A stretch of 64,000 nt of DNA from Hathewaya limosa. GTDB lineage: Bacteria > Bacillota > Clostridia > Clostridiales > Clostridiaceae. Under the pieces are notes generated by a model. That model saw only the letters and a program-made list of their open reading frames with translations. It was not told where the DNA came from and searched no databases. The stretch spans positions 1 through 64,000 of the forward strand of contig NZ_JAUSWN010000012.1 in NCBI RefSeq assembly GCF_030815255.1, in the 5' to 3' direction. A program made the translations under genes and the position numbers. Below, piece after piece: positions 27,001 to 35,475 of this stretch (positions are counted from its first letter, which is position 1; every line of letters starts with the position of its first letter).

Positions 27001-27807
27001 AATACTCCTAAACCAAAAGTATTAATTCCAGTCTTCCCAGGATCAAATTGCGAATATGATAGTAAATTGGCATTTGAAAAAGCAGGTGCGGAAACTGAGT
27101 TATTTGTATTTAATAATTTAACATCTAAGGATATTAATGAATCTATAGAAAATATGGAGAAGTTAATTAGAAAAAGCCAGATCATTATGATACCAGGTGG
27201 ATTTAGTGCAGGAGATGAACCAGATGGATCAGGCAAGTTTATAGCAGCTATTTTTAGAAATGAAAGAATAAAACAGGCTGTTCGTGAACATTTAAATGTT
27301 AAAGATGGACTAATGTTAGGAATTTGTAATGGATTCCAAGCATTAATAAAATTAGGATTAGTACCTTATGGAGATATAGTTGATATTAAAGAAGATTCTC
27401 CAACATTAACCTTTAATTCTATAGGAAGACATATATCTTGTGTGGTAAATACAAAAGTAGTATCTACTAAATCACCATGGTTTAATAGAGCTAGACAAGG
27501 AGATATCTATACTGTTCCGGTATCTCATGGAGAGGGAAGATTTTATGCTACTGACGAAGTAGTTAAAGAATTATTTAAAAATGGACAAGTGGCTACTCAA
27601 TATGTAGATTCAAATGGTAATTATACAAATGATATAAAATATAATCCTAATGGATCAGTTATGGCTATTGAAGGAATAACTAGTCCAGATGGAAGAGTTC
27701 TTGGAAAAATGGGACATACTGAAAGAATATCTAATGGAACATTTAAAAATGTAGAAGGAAATTATAACCAAAGTATTTTTACATCAGGTGTTGAATATTT
27801 TAAATAG
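24022..27807 (+). CDS. purL: Phosphoribosylformylglycinamidine synthase, single-chain
   Basis: A 1261-residue enzyme for the fourth step of IMP synthesis (FGAR + Gln + ATP to FGAM). It combines a PurS-like N-terminal region (1-150), a linker, two AIRS-type halves with DTYWSDHCRHTTF near 216-228 and NETHNHPTEIEPFGGAST near 326-343, and a class I glutaminase domain from about 995 (PVFPGSNCEYD, PGGFSAGDEPDG). The glutaminase nucleophile is C1102 in GICNGFQ. AAGGAGGATTAAA precedes the ATG. It is separated from purE by about 390 nt, so it is transcribed apart from the other pur genes. Confidence 0.97.
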   Translation: MNLQNYRVFVEKKPNFNVEAQKLLRDFKDNLGIEKITNVRLLNRYDVFEVNEEEFNKIKKYVLSEPNVDMIFEKDIEYVNKNIFAVEFLKGQYDQRADSAEQCIKLILQGKECTVKNARVILIEGDITSDELDKIKNYYINKVDSKETSLDKIKDDDKEIELKNSVEVLESFNTLNDEELKSFLQDRNLAMSFEDLKLCQQYFRKENKFPTITEIKVIDTYWSDHCRHTTFNTILEEINIEEGKYTDIIQEEYKNYLKIREKLYSGKDKKQTLMDLAVIGMKQLRADGKLEDLDKSDEINACSIVIDVKVDEKNEKWLLMFKNETHNHPTEIEPFGGASTCLGGAIRDPLSGRSYVYQAMRVTGAADPRKAIDKTLKGKLPQSKITKEAARGYSSYGNQIGLATGQVTELYDEGFLAKRMEVGAVIGATPIENVRREEPKCGDLIILLGGRTGRDGCGGASGSSKEHTEKSILTCGSEVQKGNAPTERKIQRLFRNPKVTTMIKRCNDFGAGGVSVAVGELAEGLFIDLDKVPKKYEGLDGTELAISESQERMAVVVKNEDANKFIRYAHDENLKAVVVAEVTEEKRVKMQWNNKIILDLSREFLDTNGARQFMNVVVKAPKDSSYFEERNERYKNLNLKEVFINNLKDLNVCSQKGLCEMFDSTVGASTVFMPFGGKNQLTPIDAMCAKIPVLHGETSTVSLMSYGYNPKIGKWSPFHGALYAVIESLSKIVASGGDYSKVRLSFQEYFEKLSSNEEKWGKPFSALLGALLAQTSFEIAAIGGKDSMSGTFKDIHVPPTLISFAVTTAELDEVCTPEFKEYNNKVIMFNVKRNKEEIPDFNILRNNFRAIHELIKSKNIISASAIKFGGVAESISKMCFGNKIGFKFEEDYSEEELFSSDYGNIVVEFKGDVNILDKFHGISYKVIGKTIKSQEIHIANQVIKLNNAIEKWEETLEPIFPTKYKEHKSEEAIGIEVDKTVLKNQHEKCNILINTPKPKVLIPVFPGSNCEYDSKLAFEKAGAETELFVFNNLTSKDINESIENMEKLIRKSQIIMIPGGFSAGDEPDGSGKFIAAIFRNERIKQAVREHLNVKDGLMLGICNGFQALIKLGLVPYGDIVDIKEDSPTLTFNSIGRHISCVVNTKVVSTKSPWFNRARQGDIYTVPVSHGEGRFYATDEVVKELFKNGQVATQYVDSNGNYTNDIKYNPNGSVMAIEGITSPDGRVLGKMGHTERISNGTFKNVEGNYNQSIFTSGVEYFK

Positions 27808-27900
27808 TACTTAGAGTATGGAAAGTTCAAAGATATTAAATATATAAAAAATATTATAAGTGTAAAAAAGCGAAAATAAAAATTACAATATATTAAAATG

Positions 27901-27916
27901 TTCGTTAATATACGAA
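27901..27916 (+). promoter_or_regulatory. Inverted repeat upstream of the pur operon promoter
   Basis: TTCGTTAATATACGAA: TTCGT and ACGAA arms around a 6-nt centre, about 29 nt upstream of the -35. It contains CGAA half-sites like the element before purL, so both could bind a PurR-type regulator. Confidence 0.4.
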
Positions 27917-27944
27917 TAATTTCAAATAAAACAAAAACAATGTA

Positions 27945-27973
27945 TTGACTTAATCTTTGCAAAATGATAATAT
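27945..27973 (+). promoter_or_regulatory. Promoter of the purE operon
   Basis: TTGACT at 27945-27950 is followed by GATAAT (27966-27971, 15-nt spacer) overlapping TAATAT (27968-27973, 17-nt spacer), about 35 nt before the purine aptamer. Confidence 0.55.
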
Positions 27974-28007
27974 TTAATTATAATTAAAACTTAATAATTT
28001 AAATAAG

Positions 28008-28087
28008 TAGTTCTTAATATAAGCTTGATAATAGGGTTCAAGCGTTTCTAGCAAAGGCCGCAAATCTTTGACTATTAGGAATTATGG
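28008..28087 (+). ncRNA. Purine riboswitch with altered core positions
   Basis: P1 pairs TAGTTCTTAAT with the CTATTAGGAATT region. J1/2 is TATAAGC, P2 is GCTTGA/TCAAGC, J2/3 is GTTTCTAGC, P3 is CAAAGG/TCTTTG with loop CCGCAAA, and J3/1 is GACTAT. The C in GAC is the guanine-specifying position (C74). Compared with the canonical TATAATC and TTTCTACC, U25 is G, A45 is C and C53 is G. The location ahead of purE is the usual one for guanine riboswitches. Confidence 0.82.
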
Positions 28088-28140
28088 TGAATTAAGTATA
28101 TAAATTTATTTTGATACTTATTACTATATCTGTTATTAAA

Positions 28141-28176
28141 AACTCATCATAATACCTATTATGGTGAGTTTTTTTA
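28141..28176 (+). terminator. Purine riboswitch terminator with a duplicated antiterminator strand
   Basis: AACTCATCATAAT pairs with ATTATGGTGAGTT and ends in TTTTTTTAT. The same ATTATGGTGA occurs at 28081-28090 within or next to the 3' strand of P1. It can pair with the terminator 5' arm as an antiterminator when ligand is absent. Confidence 0.85.
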
Positions 28177-28194
28177 TATAAGGGGGAGTAATTT

Positions 28195-28674
28195 ATGAAA
28201 GTTGCAATTATTTTTGGAAGTAAATCAGATACAGAAATTATGAAAAATTCAGCTAAAGTATTAAAAGAATTTAATATTGAATACAAGGCATATATTCTTT
28301 CAGCACATAGAGTACCAGAAAAATTAGAGGAAGTTATCAATAATCTTGAAAAGGAAAACTTTGAATGTATTATAGCGGGTGCTGGTTTGGCAGCTCATTT
28401 ACCAGGAGTTATAGCATCAAAAACAATTTTACCTGTAATAGGGGTTCCTATTAAGGCTTCCATGGAGGGAATGGATGCATTACTTTCAATAGTCCAAATG
28501 CCAAAATCTATTCCAGTAGCTACAGTTGGAATTAATAATAGTTATAATGCTGGTATGTTAGCAGTGGAAATACTCTCTATAAAATATCCTGAATTAAAAG
28601 AAAAACTTATAAATTTTAGACATAATATGAAGAAAAAATTTATTGAGGAAAATAATGAAGGGGTGGATTTATAA
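28195..28674 (+). CDS. purE: N5-carboxyaminoimidazole ribonucleotide mutase
   Basis: A 159-residue class I PurE moving the carboxyl group of N5-CAIR to give CAIR. Signature blocks are FGSKSDTEIM near residues 7-16, LSAHRVPEKL near 39-48 with the catalytic His, and GAGLAAHLPGVIASKTILPVIGVP near 62-85. AGGGGGAGTAATTT precedes the ATG. It is the first gene of the riboswitch-controlled pur operon. The stop overlaps the purC start by one base (TAATG). No purK is nearby, so the source of N5-CAIR is not in this window. Confidence 0.96.
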   Translation: MKVAIIFGSKSDTEIMKNSAKVLKEFNIEYKAYILSAHRVPEKLEEVINNLEKENFECIIAGAGLAAHLPGVIASKTILPVIGVPIKASMEGMDALLSIVQMPKSIPVATVGINNSYNAGMLAVEILSIKYPELKEKLINFRHNMKKKFIEENNEGVDL

Positions 28675-29378
28675 TGAAAAAATTAAATCAATTATATGAA
28701 GGAAAAGCCAAAAAGATTTATGCTACTGATGAAGAGAATAAGGTTATAATTTATTACAAAGATGATGCAACAGCATTTAATGGTGCTAAAAAGGCTTCCA
28801 TAGACGAAAAGGGAGTTTTGAATAATGAAATTACTTCCATTCTTTTTAAATTATTAGAAGATAATGGAGTAGAAACACATTTTATTGAAAAGTTAAGTCA
28901 TAGAGAACAAGTTTGTAAAAAGGTTAATATAGTTCCACTAGAAGTTATAGTTAGAAATGTAGCAGCAGGAAGTATGGCAAAACGATATGGGTTAGAAGAA
29001 GGAACAGCTCTTAAAACTACTGTTTTAGAATTAAGTTATAAAAATGATGAATTAGGAGATCCATTAATGAACGATTATCATGCTGTAGCAATGGGCATTG
29101 TAACATTTGAAGAATTGAATTATATATATGAACAGGCTTTAAAGGTAAATGATATTTTAAAAGATTTTTATGCTAAAGAAAATATTAAATTAGTTGATTT
29201 CAAATTAGAATTTGGAAAGTTTAATGGAAAAATAATTTTAGCTGATGAAGTATCACCTGATACATGTAGATTTTGGGATATGACAACAGGAGAAAGACTG
29301 GACAAAGATAGATTCAGGAGAAATTTAGGAGATTTAGTACAAGGATATAAAGAAATATTAAATAGAATGCAAAAATAA
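28674..29378 (+). CDS. purC: Phosphoribosylaminoimidazole-succinocarboxamide synthase
   Basis: A 234-residue SAICAR synthetase, an ATP-dependent ligase joining aspartate to CAIR. Family motifs are LYEGKAKKIYAT at 6-17, SHREQVCKKVNIVPLEVIVRN near 81-101, LADEVSPDTCRFWD near 186-199 and DKDRFRRNLG near 207-216. GAAGGGGTGG in the end of purE supplies the ribosome site, so translation is coupled through the ATGA-type overlap. Confidence 0.96.
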   Translation: MKKLNQLYEGKAKKIYATDEENKVIIYYKDDATAFNGAKKASIDEKGVLNNEITSILFKLLEDNGVETHFIEKLSHREQVCKKVNIVPLEVIVRNVAAGSMAKRYGLEEGTALKTTVLELSYKNDELGDPLMNDYHAVAMGIVTFEELNYIYEQALKVNDILKDFYAKENIKLVDFKLEFGKFNGKIILADEVSPDTCRFWDMTTGERLDKDRFRRNLGDLVQGYKEILNRMQK

Positions 29379-29385
29379 AATAAAA

Positions 29386-29430
29386 GACTATGTCATAGCT
29401 AGTAAGAATTTAATTAGTTATGGCATAGTT
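29386..29430 (+). other. Intra-operon hairpin between purC and purF
   Basis: GACTATGTCATAGCTA and TAGTTATGGCATAGTT form a 16-bp stem with a few G-U pairs and a 13-nt loop. No T-run follows, so it looks like an RNA processing or stabilising stem rather than a terminator. Confidence 0.6.
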
Positions 29431-29502
29431 AAGCATAATAAATTGCATAAAAGTTAAGAAGATATATATAGTTTTCTAAAAATGTAATGGAGGCGAAAGT
29501 TC

Positions 29503-30927
29503 ATGGAAGATAATAAAAAAACAAATAATGAATGTGTAACTTATATAGATGAACTTGAAGATAAATTTCATGAGGAATGTGGGGTTTACGGAATTTATTC
29601 TAGAGAAGGAGAGTTAGATGTATCAAAGTTAACTTATTATGGACTTTATGCACTTCAACATAGAGGACAAGAAAGTTGTGGAATTGTAACTTCAGATGAG
29701 GGAGAAATGAAAATCCATAAAGGAATGGGCTTGGTTTCAGAGGTGTTTGATACAAAAATTTTAGATAATATGAAAGGAAATTGTGCAATAGGACATGTTC
29801 GATATTCTACTGCAGGAGAGAGTTTAATAAAGAATGCCCAACCAGTAGTAGGAAGTTGTAAATTAGGTGATATTGCTATAGCACATAATGGAACACTTGT
29901 TAATGCAGAAGTTATAAGAGAACTTTTAGAAGATTGTGGATGTATTTTTCAAACATCTATTGATTCAGAAGTTATATTAAATTTAATTTCACGAAGTGCT
30001 AAAAAAGGTATAGAACAAGCAGTAGTTGATACAATGCAGGCTGTAAAAGGATCTTATGCAATTGTAATATTAACTAAAAATGAACTTATAGGAGTACGAG
30101 ATCCACATGGAATTAGACCTTTATGCCTAGGGAAAATAGGAGAAAATTATGTTATATCCTCTGAGAGTTGTGGTTTAGATTGTACAGGAGTAGAATTTAT
30201 AAGAGATGTAAAACCAGGTGAAATTGTGATTATAAACAAAGATGGTATTAAGTCTATAAATTTTGCTGAGAAGAGTAAAAAGGCTGTTTGCGCCTTTGAA
30301 TATGTATATTTTGCTAGACCAGATAGTGTTATGGATGGAATAGGAGTAAATAATGCTAGAATACTAACAGGAAAGAAATTATTTGAGGAATCACCAGTAA
30401 AAGCGGATCTAGTAATAGGAGTACCTGATTCAGGAATACCAGCGGCTATAGGATATTCTAGGGCTTCAGGAATTCCTTTTGATGTTGCACTTATTAAAAA
30501 TAAATATGTAGGTAGAACTTTCATAGCACCTTCTCAAGAAATGAGAGAAAAAGCAGTTACAGTTAAATTAAATGCATTAAAAGAAGTAGTTAAAGGAAAA
30601 AGTATAGTCTTAATAGACGATTCTATAGTAAGAGGTACTACTAGTAAAAGATTAGTAGAAATATTAAAAAAAGCTGGAGCAAAGGAAGTACACTTTATGG
30701 TAGCATCTCCAGTTGTAAAATATCCTTGTTATTTTGGAATAGATACTCCTTATAGAAGCGAGCTTATAGGATCAAATAATGATATAGAAAGCATAAAAGA
30801 TGAGATTGGGGCAGATAGTTTACATTACTTAAGCGTAAAAGGATTAGTAAATTCCTTAAAAGATAATGGAAATTTTTGTTTAGGATGTTTTAAGGGCGTA
30901 TATCCAATTTCAGCACCTATAAAATAA
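29503..30927 (+). CDS. purF: Amidophosphoribosyltransferase
   Basis: A 474-residue enzyme making phosphoribosylamine from PRPP and glutamine, the first committed purine step. The mature N-terminal nucleophile should be C26 in HEECGVYGIY after removal of a 25-residue propeptide. The PRPP loop is VLIDDSIVRGTTSK. Cysteines in CAFEYVYFARPDS, YPCYFG and CLGC match the 4Fe-4S ligands of the Bacillus-type enzyme, so it is probably oxygen-sensitive. ATGGAGGCGAAAG precedes the ATG. Confidence 0.96.
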   Translation: MEDNKKTNNECVTYIDELEDKFHEECGVYGIYSREGELDVSKLTYYGLYALQHRGQESCGIVTSDEGEMKIHKGMGLVSEVFDTKILDNMKGNCAIGHVRYSTAGESLIKNAQPVVGSCKLGDIAIAHNGTLVNAEVIRELLEDCGCIFQTSIDSEVILNLISRSAKKGIEQAVVDTMQAVKGSYAIVILTKNELIGVRDPHGIRPLCLGKIGENYVISSESCGLDCTGVEFIRDVKPGEIVIINKDGIKSINFAEKSKKAVCAFEYVYFARPDSVMDGIGVNNARILTGKKLFEESPVKADLVIGVPDSGIPAAIGYSRASGIPFDVALIKNKYVGRTFIAPSQEMREKAVTVKLNALKEVVKGKSIVLIDDSIVRGTTSKRLVEILKKAGAKEVHFMVASPVVKYPCYFGIDTPYRSELIGSNNDIESIKDEIGADSLHYLSVKGLVNSLKDNGNFCLGCFKGVYPISAPIK

Positions 30928-30955
30928 AATTTTAATGATTAATGGAGGGGAAAAT

Positions 30956-31954
30956 ATGATCACATATAAAGATTCAGGGGTTAATATTGAAGAAGGGTAT
31001 AAAGCTGTTAATTTAATGAAGGAATATACTAAGAATACTTATACAAAAGGTGTTCTAAATAATATAGGAAGTTTTGCAGGAATGTTTGAAATTGGAGTAG
31101 GCTATGAAAATCCTGTTTTAGTTTCAGGAACTGATGGGGTTGGTACTAAATTAGATATAGCTTTTAAGTCCAAGAAATATGATACTATAGGAATCGATTG
31201 TGTAGCTATGTGTGTTAATGATATTTTATGTCATGGTGCAAAACCATTATTTTTTTTAGACTATATGGCTTGTGGAAAGTTAGATTCAAAGGTTGCAGCT
31301 GATATAGTAAAAGGAGTATCAGATGGATGTATGCAATCACAATGTGCTTTAATTGGAGGAGAAACTGCTGAAATGCCAGGTTTTTATAGGGATGGAGAGT
31401 ATGATTTGGCAGGATTTTCAGTTGGAATAGTAGACAAGGATAAAATAATCGATGGAAGTAACATAAAAGATGGTGATATTTTATTAGGGTTAGCTTCATC
31501 AGGAATCCATAGTAATGGATATTCTTTAGTTAGAAAGATTTTCAAAAATTTAGATGAAGAATTTATGGGACAACCAGTATGGAAAACTCTCTTAACACCA
31601 ACAAAGATTTATGTAAAACCTATTTTGGAAGTATTAAAAAAATATGAAATTAAAGGAATGGCACATATTACAGGTGGAGGTTTTTATGAAAATATACCAA
31701 GAATGTTTAAAGGTGAATTTACTGCAGTAATAGATAAAAATACTTTTGAAATACCACCTATATTTAAAGAAATAATGAAAAAGGGTGTAGATGAGGAGCA
31801 TATGTTTAATACTTTTAATATGGGAATTGGGTTTGTACTTTGTGTAAGCAAAGAAGAGGTAGACTTGATAAAAGAATTACTTCAATCTTTAGGAGAAAAG
31901 GTATTTGAAATTGGCTATGTAAGAGCTGGAGGTGCTGGAGTTTGTTTAAAATAG
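30956..31954 (+). CDS. purM: Phosphoribosylformylglycinamidine cyclo-ligase
   Basis: A 332-residue AIR synthetase closing the imidazole ring of FGAM with ATP. Blocks include GTDGVGTKLDIAF near 58-70, ALIGGETAEMPGFY near 125-138 and LASSGIHSNGYSLVRKIF near 173-190. ATG 30956 is chosen because GGAGGGGAA lies 5-7 nt upstream; an in-frame ATG at 30935 precedes that site. The 3' end overlaps purN by 13 nt. Confidence 0.96.
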   Translation: MITYKDSGVNIEEGYKAVNLMKEYTKNTYTKGVLNNIGSFAGMFEIGVGYENPVLVSGTDGVGTKLDIAFKSKKYDTIGIDCVAMCVNDILCHGAKPLFFLDYMACGKLDSKVAADIVKGVSDGCMQSQCALIGGETAEMPGFYRDGEYDLAGFSVGIVDKDKIIDGSNIKDGDILLGLASSGIHSNGYSLVRKIFKNLDEEFMGQPVWKTLLTPTKIYVKPILEVLKKYEIKGMAHITGGGFYENIPRMFKGEFTAVIDKNTFEIPPIFKEIMKKGVDEEHMFNTFNMGIGFVLCVSKEEVDLIKELLQSLGEKVFEIGYVRAGGAGVCLK

Positions 31955-32556
31955 CAGTTTTAGTTTCTGGAGGTGGAAGTAATCTACAAGCTATAATAGA
32001 TAATATTGAAAATAAATATTTAAATTGTAAAGTAGAATATGTAGTTTCAGATAATGAGAAGGCTTTTGCCATAGAAAGAGCTAAAAAACATAATATTAAA
32101 ACATTAGTTCTTCCTAAAAAAGTACTACGTGAATCTATATCAGATGAAATTTTAAAATTTTTACAAAATGATGTGGATTTAATTGTCCTTGCAGGATTTT
32201 TATCAATTTTACAAGGTGATATATTAAAGAAATTTAAAAATAGAATTATAAATATTCATCCTTCTTTAATTCCTAGTTTTTGTGGTAAAGGTATGTATGG
32301 AATAAAGGTTCATGACAAAGCTATTGAATATGGAGTTAAAGTGTCTGGATGTACTGTGCATTTTGTAGATGAGGGTACAGATACAGGTAATATTATTCTT
32401 CAAAAAACTGTTCCAGTTTATGGCGAAGATACTCCAGAAGAACTTCAAAAAAGAGTTTTAGTACAAGAACATAAAGCATTACCAGAAGCAATTAAGTTGT
32501 TAATAGAAAATAAAGTGGAGATTAAAAATGGAAAAGTGATAATTAGGGAGGATTAG
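31942..32556 (+). CDS. purN: Phosphoribosylglycinamide formyltransferase
   Basis: A 204-residue 10-formyl-THF-dependent GAR transformylase. Motifs are LVSGGGSNLQAIID near 7-20, NIHPSLIPSFCGKGMYG near 104-120 with catalytic Asn and His, and VDEGTDTGNIILQ near 139-151. The start is TTG at 31942 inside the last codons of purM, with GGAGGTGCTGGAG just upstream, so expression depends on translational coupling. Confidence 0.94.
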   Translation: MFKIAVLVSGGGSNLQAIIDNIENKYLNCKVEYVVSDNEKAFAIERAKKHNIKTLVLPKKVLRESISDEILKFLQNDVDLIVLAGFLSILQGDILKKFKNRIINIHPSLIPSFCGKGMYGIKVHDKAIEYGVKVSGCTVHFVDEGTDTGNIILQKTVPVYGEDTPEELQKRVLVQEHKALPEAIKLLIENKVEIKNGKVIIRED

Positions 32557-32560
32557 GATA

Positions 32561-34069
32561 ATGATAAAAAGAGCCTTAATAAGTGTTTTTTATAAGGATG
32601 GTATATTGGGACTTGCAAAATTTCTTCAATCTAAAGGTGTAGATATATTATCTACAGGTGGAACTTTCAAATATTTAAAGGAAAATGGAATTAATGTTAT
32701 AGATGTATCGGATGTTACTGAATTTGAGGAAATTTTAGATGGAAGAGTAAAAACATTACATCCTAAGGTACATGGAGGTATTTTAGCAAAACGTAATAAC
32801 CAGGAACATATGAAAAAGCTTAAACAAAAAGATATTACGCCTATTGATATGGTAGTTGTTAATTTATATCCTTTCTTTGAAAAGGTTAAGGAGGATCTGG
32901 AGTTTGAAGAAAAAATGGAATTTATAGATATAGGTGGGCCTACTATGCTACGTTCTGCGGCCAAAAATTTTCAGGATGTGGTAGTTTTAAGTGACACTGC
33001 AGATTATAAAAATGTTATGGAAGAAATAGAAGAAAATAAAGAAGTGTCCCTACAAACTAAAAAATATTTAGCAGGAAAAGTATTTAATTTAACTTCCGCT
33101 TATGATGCAGCTATTAGTAAGTTTATGTTAGAAGAAGAATATCCTAAATATTTATCAGTATCTTATGAAAAGGCAATGGACCTTAGATATGGAGAAAATC
33201 CTCATCAAACAGCAGCATTATATAAAAATACTTCAGGAGAAGGATTGATTAATAACTATGAACAATTAAATGGAAAAGAATTATCTTATAATAATATAAA
33301 GGATATGGATATTGCATGGAAGGTAGTTTGTGAATTTGATGAAGTGGCTTGTTGTGGTTTAAAACATAATACTCCATGCGGAGTCTCCATAGCTAAAAAA
33401 GGAGACACTTTAAAAGATGTATATGTAAAAGCATTTGAATGTGATCCAGTTTCAATTTTTGGGGGAATTGTAGCTATAAATAGAACTGTAGATAAAGAAA
33501 CAGCTGAGGAAATGAAAAAAATATTTTTAGAAATAGTTATGGCACCAAATTTTACAGATGAAGCTTTAGAAGTGTTAAAATCTAAGAAAAATCTAAGAGT
33601 AATAAAATGTAAGAATGGAAGAGAGAATGAGAGTGAATTAGTAAAGGTAGATGGTGGTATTTTAGTACAAAGTTCGGATAATGATCTTATAGAACAGTTA
33701 AAAATAGTTACAGAAAAAGTTCCTTCAGAAAAAGAAATGAAAGATTTGATTTTTGCTATGAAGGTTGTAAAATATGTAAAATCCAATGCCATAGTTGTAG
33801 TTAAAAATGGAATGGCAAAAGGAATTGGAGCTGGACAAGTTAATAGAATTTGGGCAACCATAGAAGCACTAGATAGAGCTAAAGATGGAGTAGTATTAGC
33901 ATCTGATGCCTTTTTCCCATTTAGAGATTGTGTAGATGAAGCCAATAAGTATAATATAAAGGCAATAATTCAACCAGGTGGTTCTATTCGTGATCAAGAG
34001 TCTATAGATGCTTGTAATGAACATGGAATGGCAATGGTATTTACAGGTATGAGGCATTTTAAACATTAA
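32561..34069 (+). CDS. purH: Bifunctional AICAR formyltransferase/IMP cyclohydrolase
   Basis: A 502-residue enzyme for the last two steps to IMP. The N-terminal IMP cyclohydrolase domain (1-190) has LSTGGTFKYLKENG near 30-43 and DGRVKTLHPKVHGG near 60-73. The C-terminal AICAR transformylase domain has DLRYGENPHQTAALY near 207-221, CGLKHNTPCGVS near 266-277 and SNAIVVVKNGMAKGIGAGQVNR. GGGAGGATTAGGATA precedes the ATG, 4 nt after purN. Confidence 0.96.
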   Translation: MIKRALISVFYKDGILGLAKFLQSKGVDILSTGGTFKYLKENGINVIDVSDVTEFEEILDGRVKTLHPKVHGGILAKRNNQEHMKKLKQKDITPIDMVVVNLYPFFEKVKEDLEFEEKMEFIDIGGPTMLRSAAKNFQDVVVLSDTADYKNVMEEIEENKEVSLQTKKYLAGKVFNLTSAYDAAISKFMLEEEYPKYLSVSYEKAMDLRYGENPHQTAALYKNTSGEGLINNYEQLNGKELSYNNIKDMDIAWKVVCEFDEVACCGLKHNTPCGVSIAKKGDTLKDVYVKAFECDPVSIFGGIVAINRTVDKETAEEMKKIFLEIVMAPNFTDEALEVLKSKKNLRVIKCKNGRENESELVKVDGGILVQSSDNDLIEQLKIVTEKVPSEKEMKDLIFAMKVVKYVKSNAIVVVKNGMAKGIGAGQVNRIWATIEALDRAKDGVVLASDAFFPFRDCVDEANKYNIKAIIQPGGSIRDQESIDACNEHGMAMVFTGMRHFKH

Positions 34070-34108
34070 TTTTATATAGATATTTTAGCTAAATAGGGGT
34101 GAATTGTA

Positions 34109-35365
34109 ATGAATATACTATTACTTGGTTCAGGTGGAAGAGAACATGCATTAGCATATAAGCTATCCGAGAATAATAGCATAGAAAAGATATACTGTGT
34201 TCAGGGGAATGAGGGAATATCTTTAGAACATAAATGTGAATGTATAGATATAAAAGAAAATAAGGAAATTGTACGCTTTGCCAAAGAAAAAGATATAGAT
34301 CTTACAATAGTAGGACCTGAGGTACCTTTATGCCAAGGAATTGTGGATTTATTTAGAAAAGAAGGATTAAAAATTTTTGGTCCTAATAAAGAAAGCGCTC
34401 AATTAGAGGGAAGTAAAGTCTTTGCAAAGAATTTTATGAGAAAATATGGGGTTAAAACAGCTGAATATAAAGTATTTGATAATATGGAAAAAGCCTTAGA
34501 ATATGCTAATAATGCACCGTATCCAATTGTTATTAAGGCAGATGGACTTGCAGCAGGGAAAGGAGTAGTAATAGTAAATTCAAAAGAAGAGGCTAAAAAG
34601 ACTATAGTAGATTTTATGGGAAAAGATGTGTTTAAAGGAGCAGGAACTACTATAGTTATGGAAGAATTTTTAGAAGGTGTAGAAGCATCCATTCTTAGTA
34701 TAACAGATGGAGAAGTTATAATTCCATTTATATCTTCAAAAGATCACAAACAACTTTTAGATGGAGATAAGGGTCCTAATACAGGGGGAATGGGAGTAAT
34801 AGCACCTAATCCATATTGTACTAAGGAAGTCTTAATGGACTTTAAAGAGAGCATTATGAATCCAACTTTAAAAGGAATAAAAAAAGAAAAATTAGATTTT
34901 ATAGGAGTAATTTTCTTTGGAATTATGATATGTAAAAAAGGAGTATATCTTTTAGAATATAATGTTAGAATGGGAGATCCAGAAACTCAATGTGTTCTTT
35001 CATTAATGGATTCGGATTTAGTTGAAATAATAAATGCTGCAATAAATAAAAAGTTAAAGGATCAAGAAATTAAATGGAAAGAAGGAAATGCATGTACTTT
35101 AGTATTAGCTTCAAATGGATATCCTAAGGAGTATAAAAAAGGATTTAAGATTGAGATCCAAGAACCAATAGAAGGAAAAGTATTCTTTGCAGGTGTTAAA
35201 AAAGAAAAAGAAAGTTTGGTTACTAATGGAGGAAGAGTATTATCTATAACTACTACAGATAATCTCCTAGAAAAGGCTATTAAAAAAGCTTATAAAGAAG
35301 TTAATAATATAAAATTTGAAGGAATGTATTATAGAAAAGATATAGGTAAGTTAAACATGCATTAA
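34109..35365 (+). CDS. purD: Phosphoribosylamine-glycine ligase
   Basis: A 418-residue GAR synthetase with an ATP-grasp fold. Motifs are LLLGSGGREHALAYKL at 4-19, VGPEVPLCQGIVD near 70-82, VIKADGLAAGKGVVI near 146-160 and GPNTGGMGVIAPNPY near 225-239. AAATAGGGGTG precedes the ATG. It is the last gene of the operon, ending in a large terminator. Confidence 0.96.
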   Translation: MNILLLGSGGREHALAYKLSENNSIEKIYCVQGNEGISLEHKCECIDIKENKEIVRFAKEKDIDLTIVGPEVPLCQGIVDLFRKEGLKIFGPNKESAQLEGSKVFAKNFMRKYGVKTAEYKVFDNMEKALEYANNAPYPIVIKADGLAAGKGVVIVNSKEEAKKTIVDFMGKDVFKGAGTTIVMEEFLEGVEASILSITDGEVIIPFISSKDHKQLLDGDKGPNTGGMGVIAPNPYCTKEVLMDFKESIMNPTLKGIKKEKLDFIGVIFFGIMICKKGVYLLEYNVRMGDPETQCVLSLMDSDLVEIINAAINKKLKDQEIKWKEGNACTLVLASNGYPKEYKKGFKIEIQEPIEGKVFFAGVKKEKESLVTNGGRVLSITTTDNLLEKAIKKAYKEVNNIKFEGMYYRKDIGKLNMH

Positions 35366-35412
35366 AGAAAAGAATTCTTTTCAATAAGTAATTAACGGAA
35401 AAGATTTTTATA

Positions 35413-35475
35413 AAAATCCATAAAAAAATACACTAGCGATTTTACAATGTTAGTGTATTTTTTTATGGATTTTGT
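35413..35475 (+). terminator. Large terminator of the pur operon
   Basis: AAAATCCATAAAAAAATACA.. (35413-35435) pairs with TTAGTGTATTTTTTTATGGA.. (35450-35473), about 22 bp, with an internal T-run after the upper stem. Confidence 0.9.

Noticed and set aside
28092..28340. Minus-strand frame across the purE start
   Set aside because: It runs through the riboswitch terminator and antisense to purE with no ribosome site.
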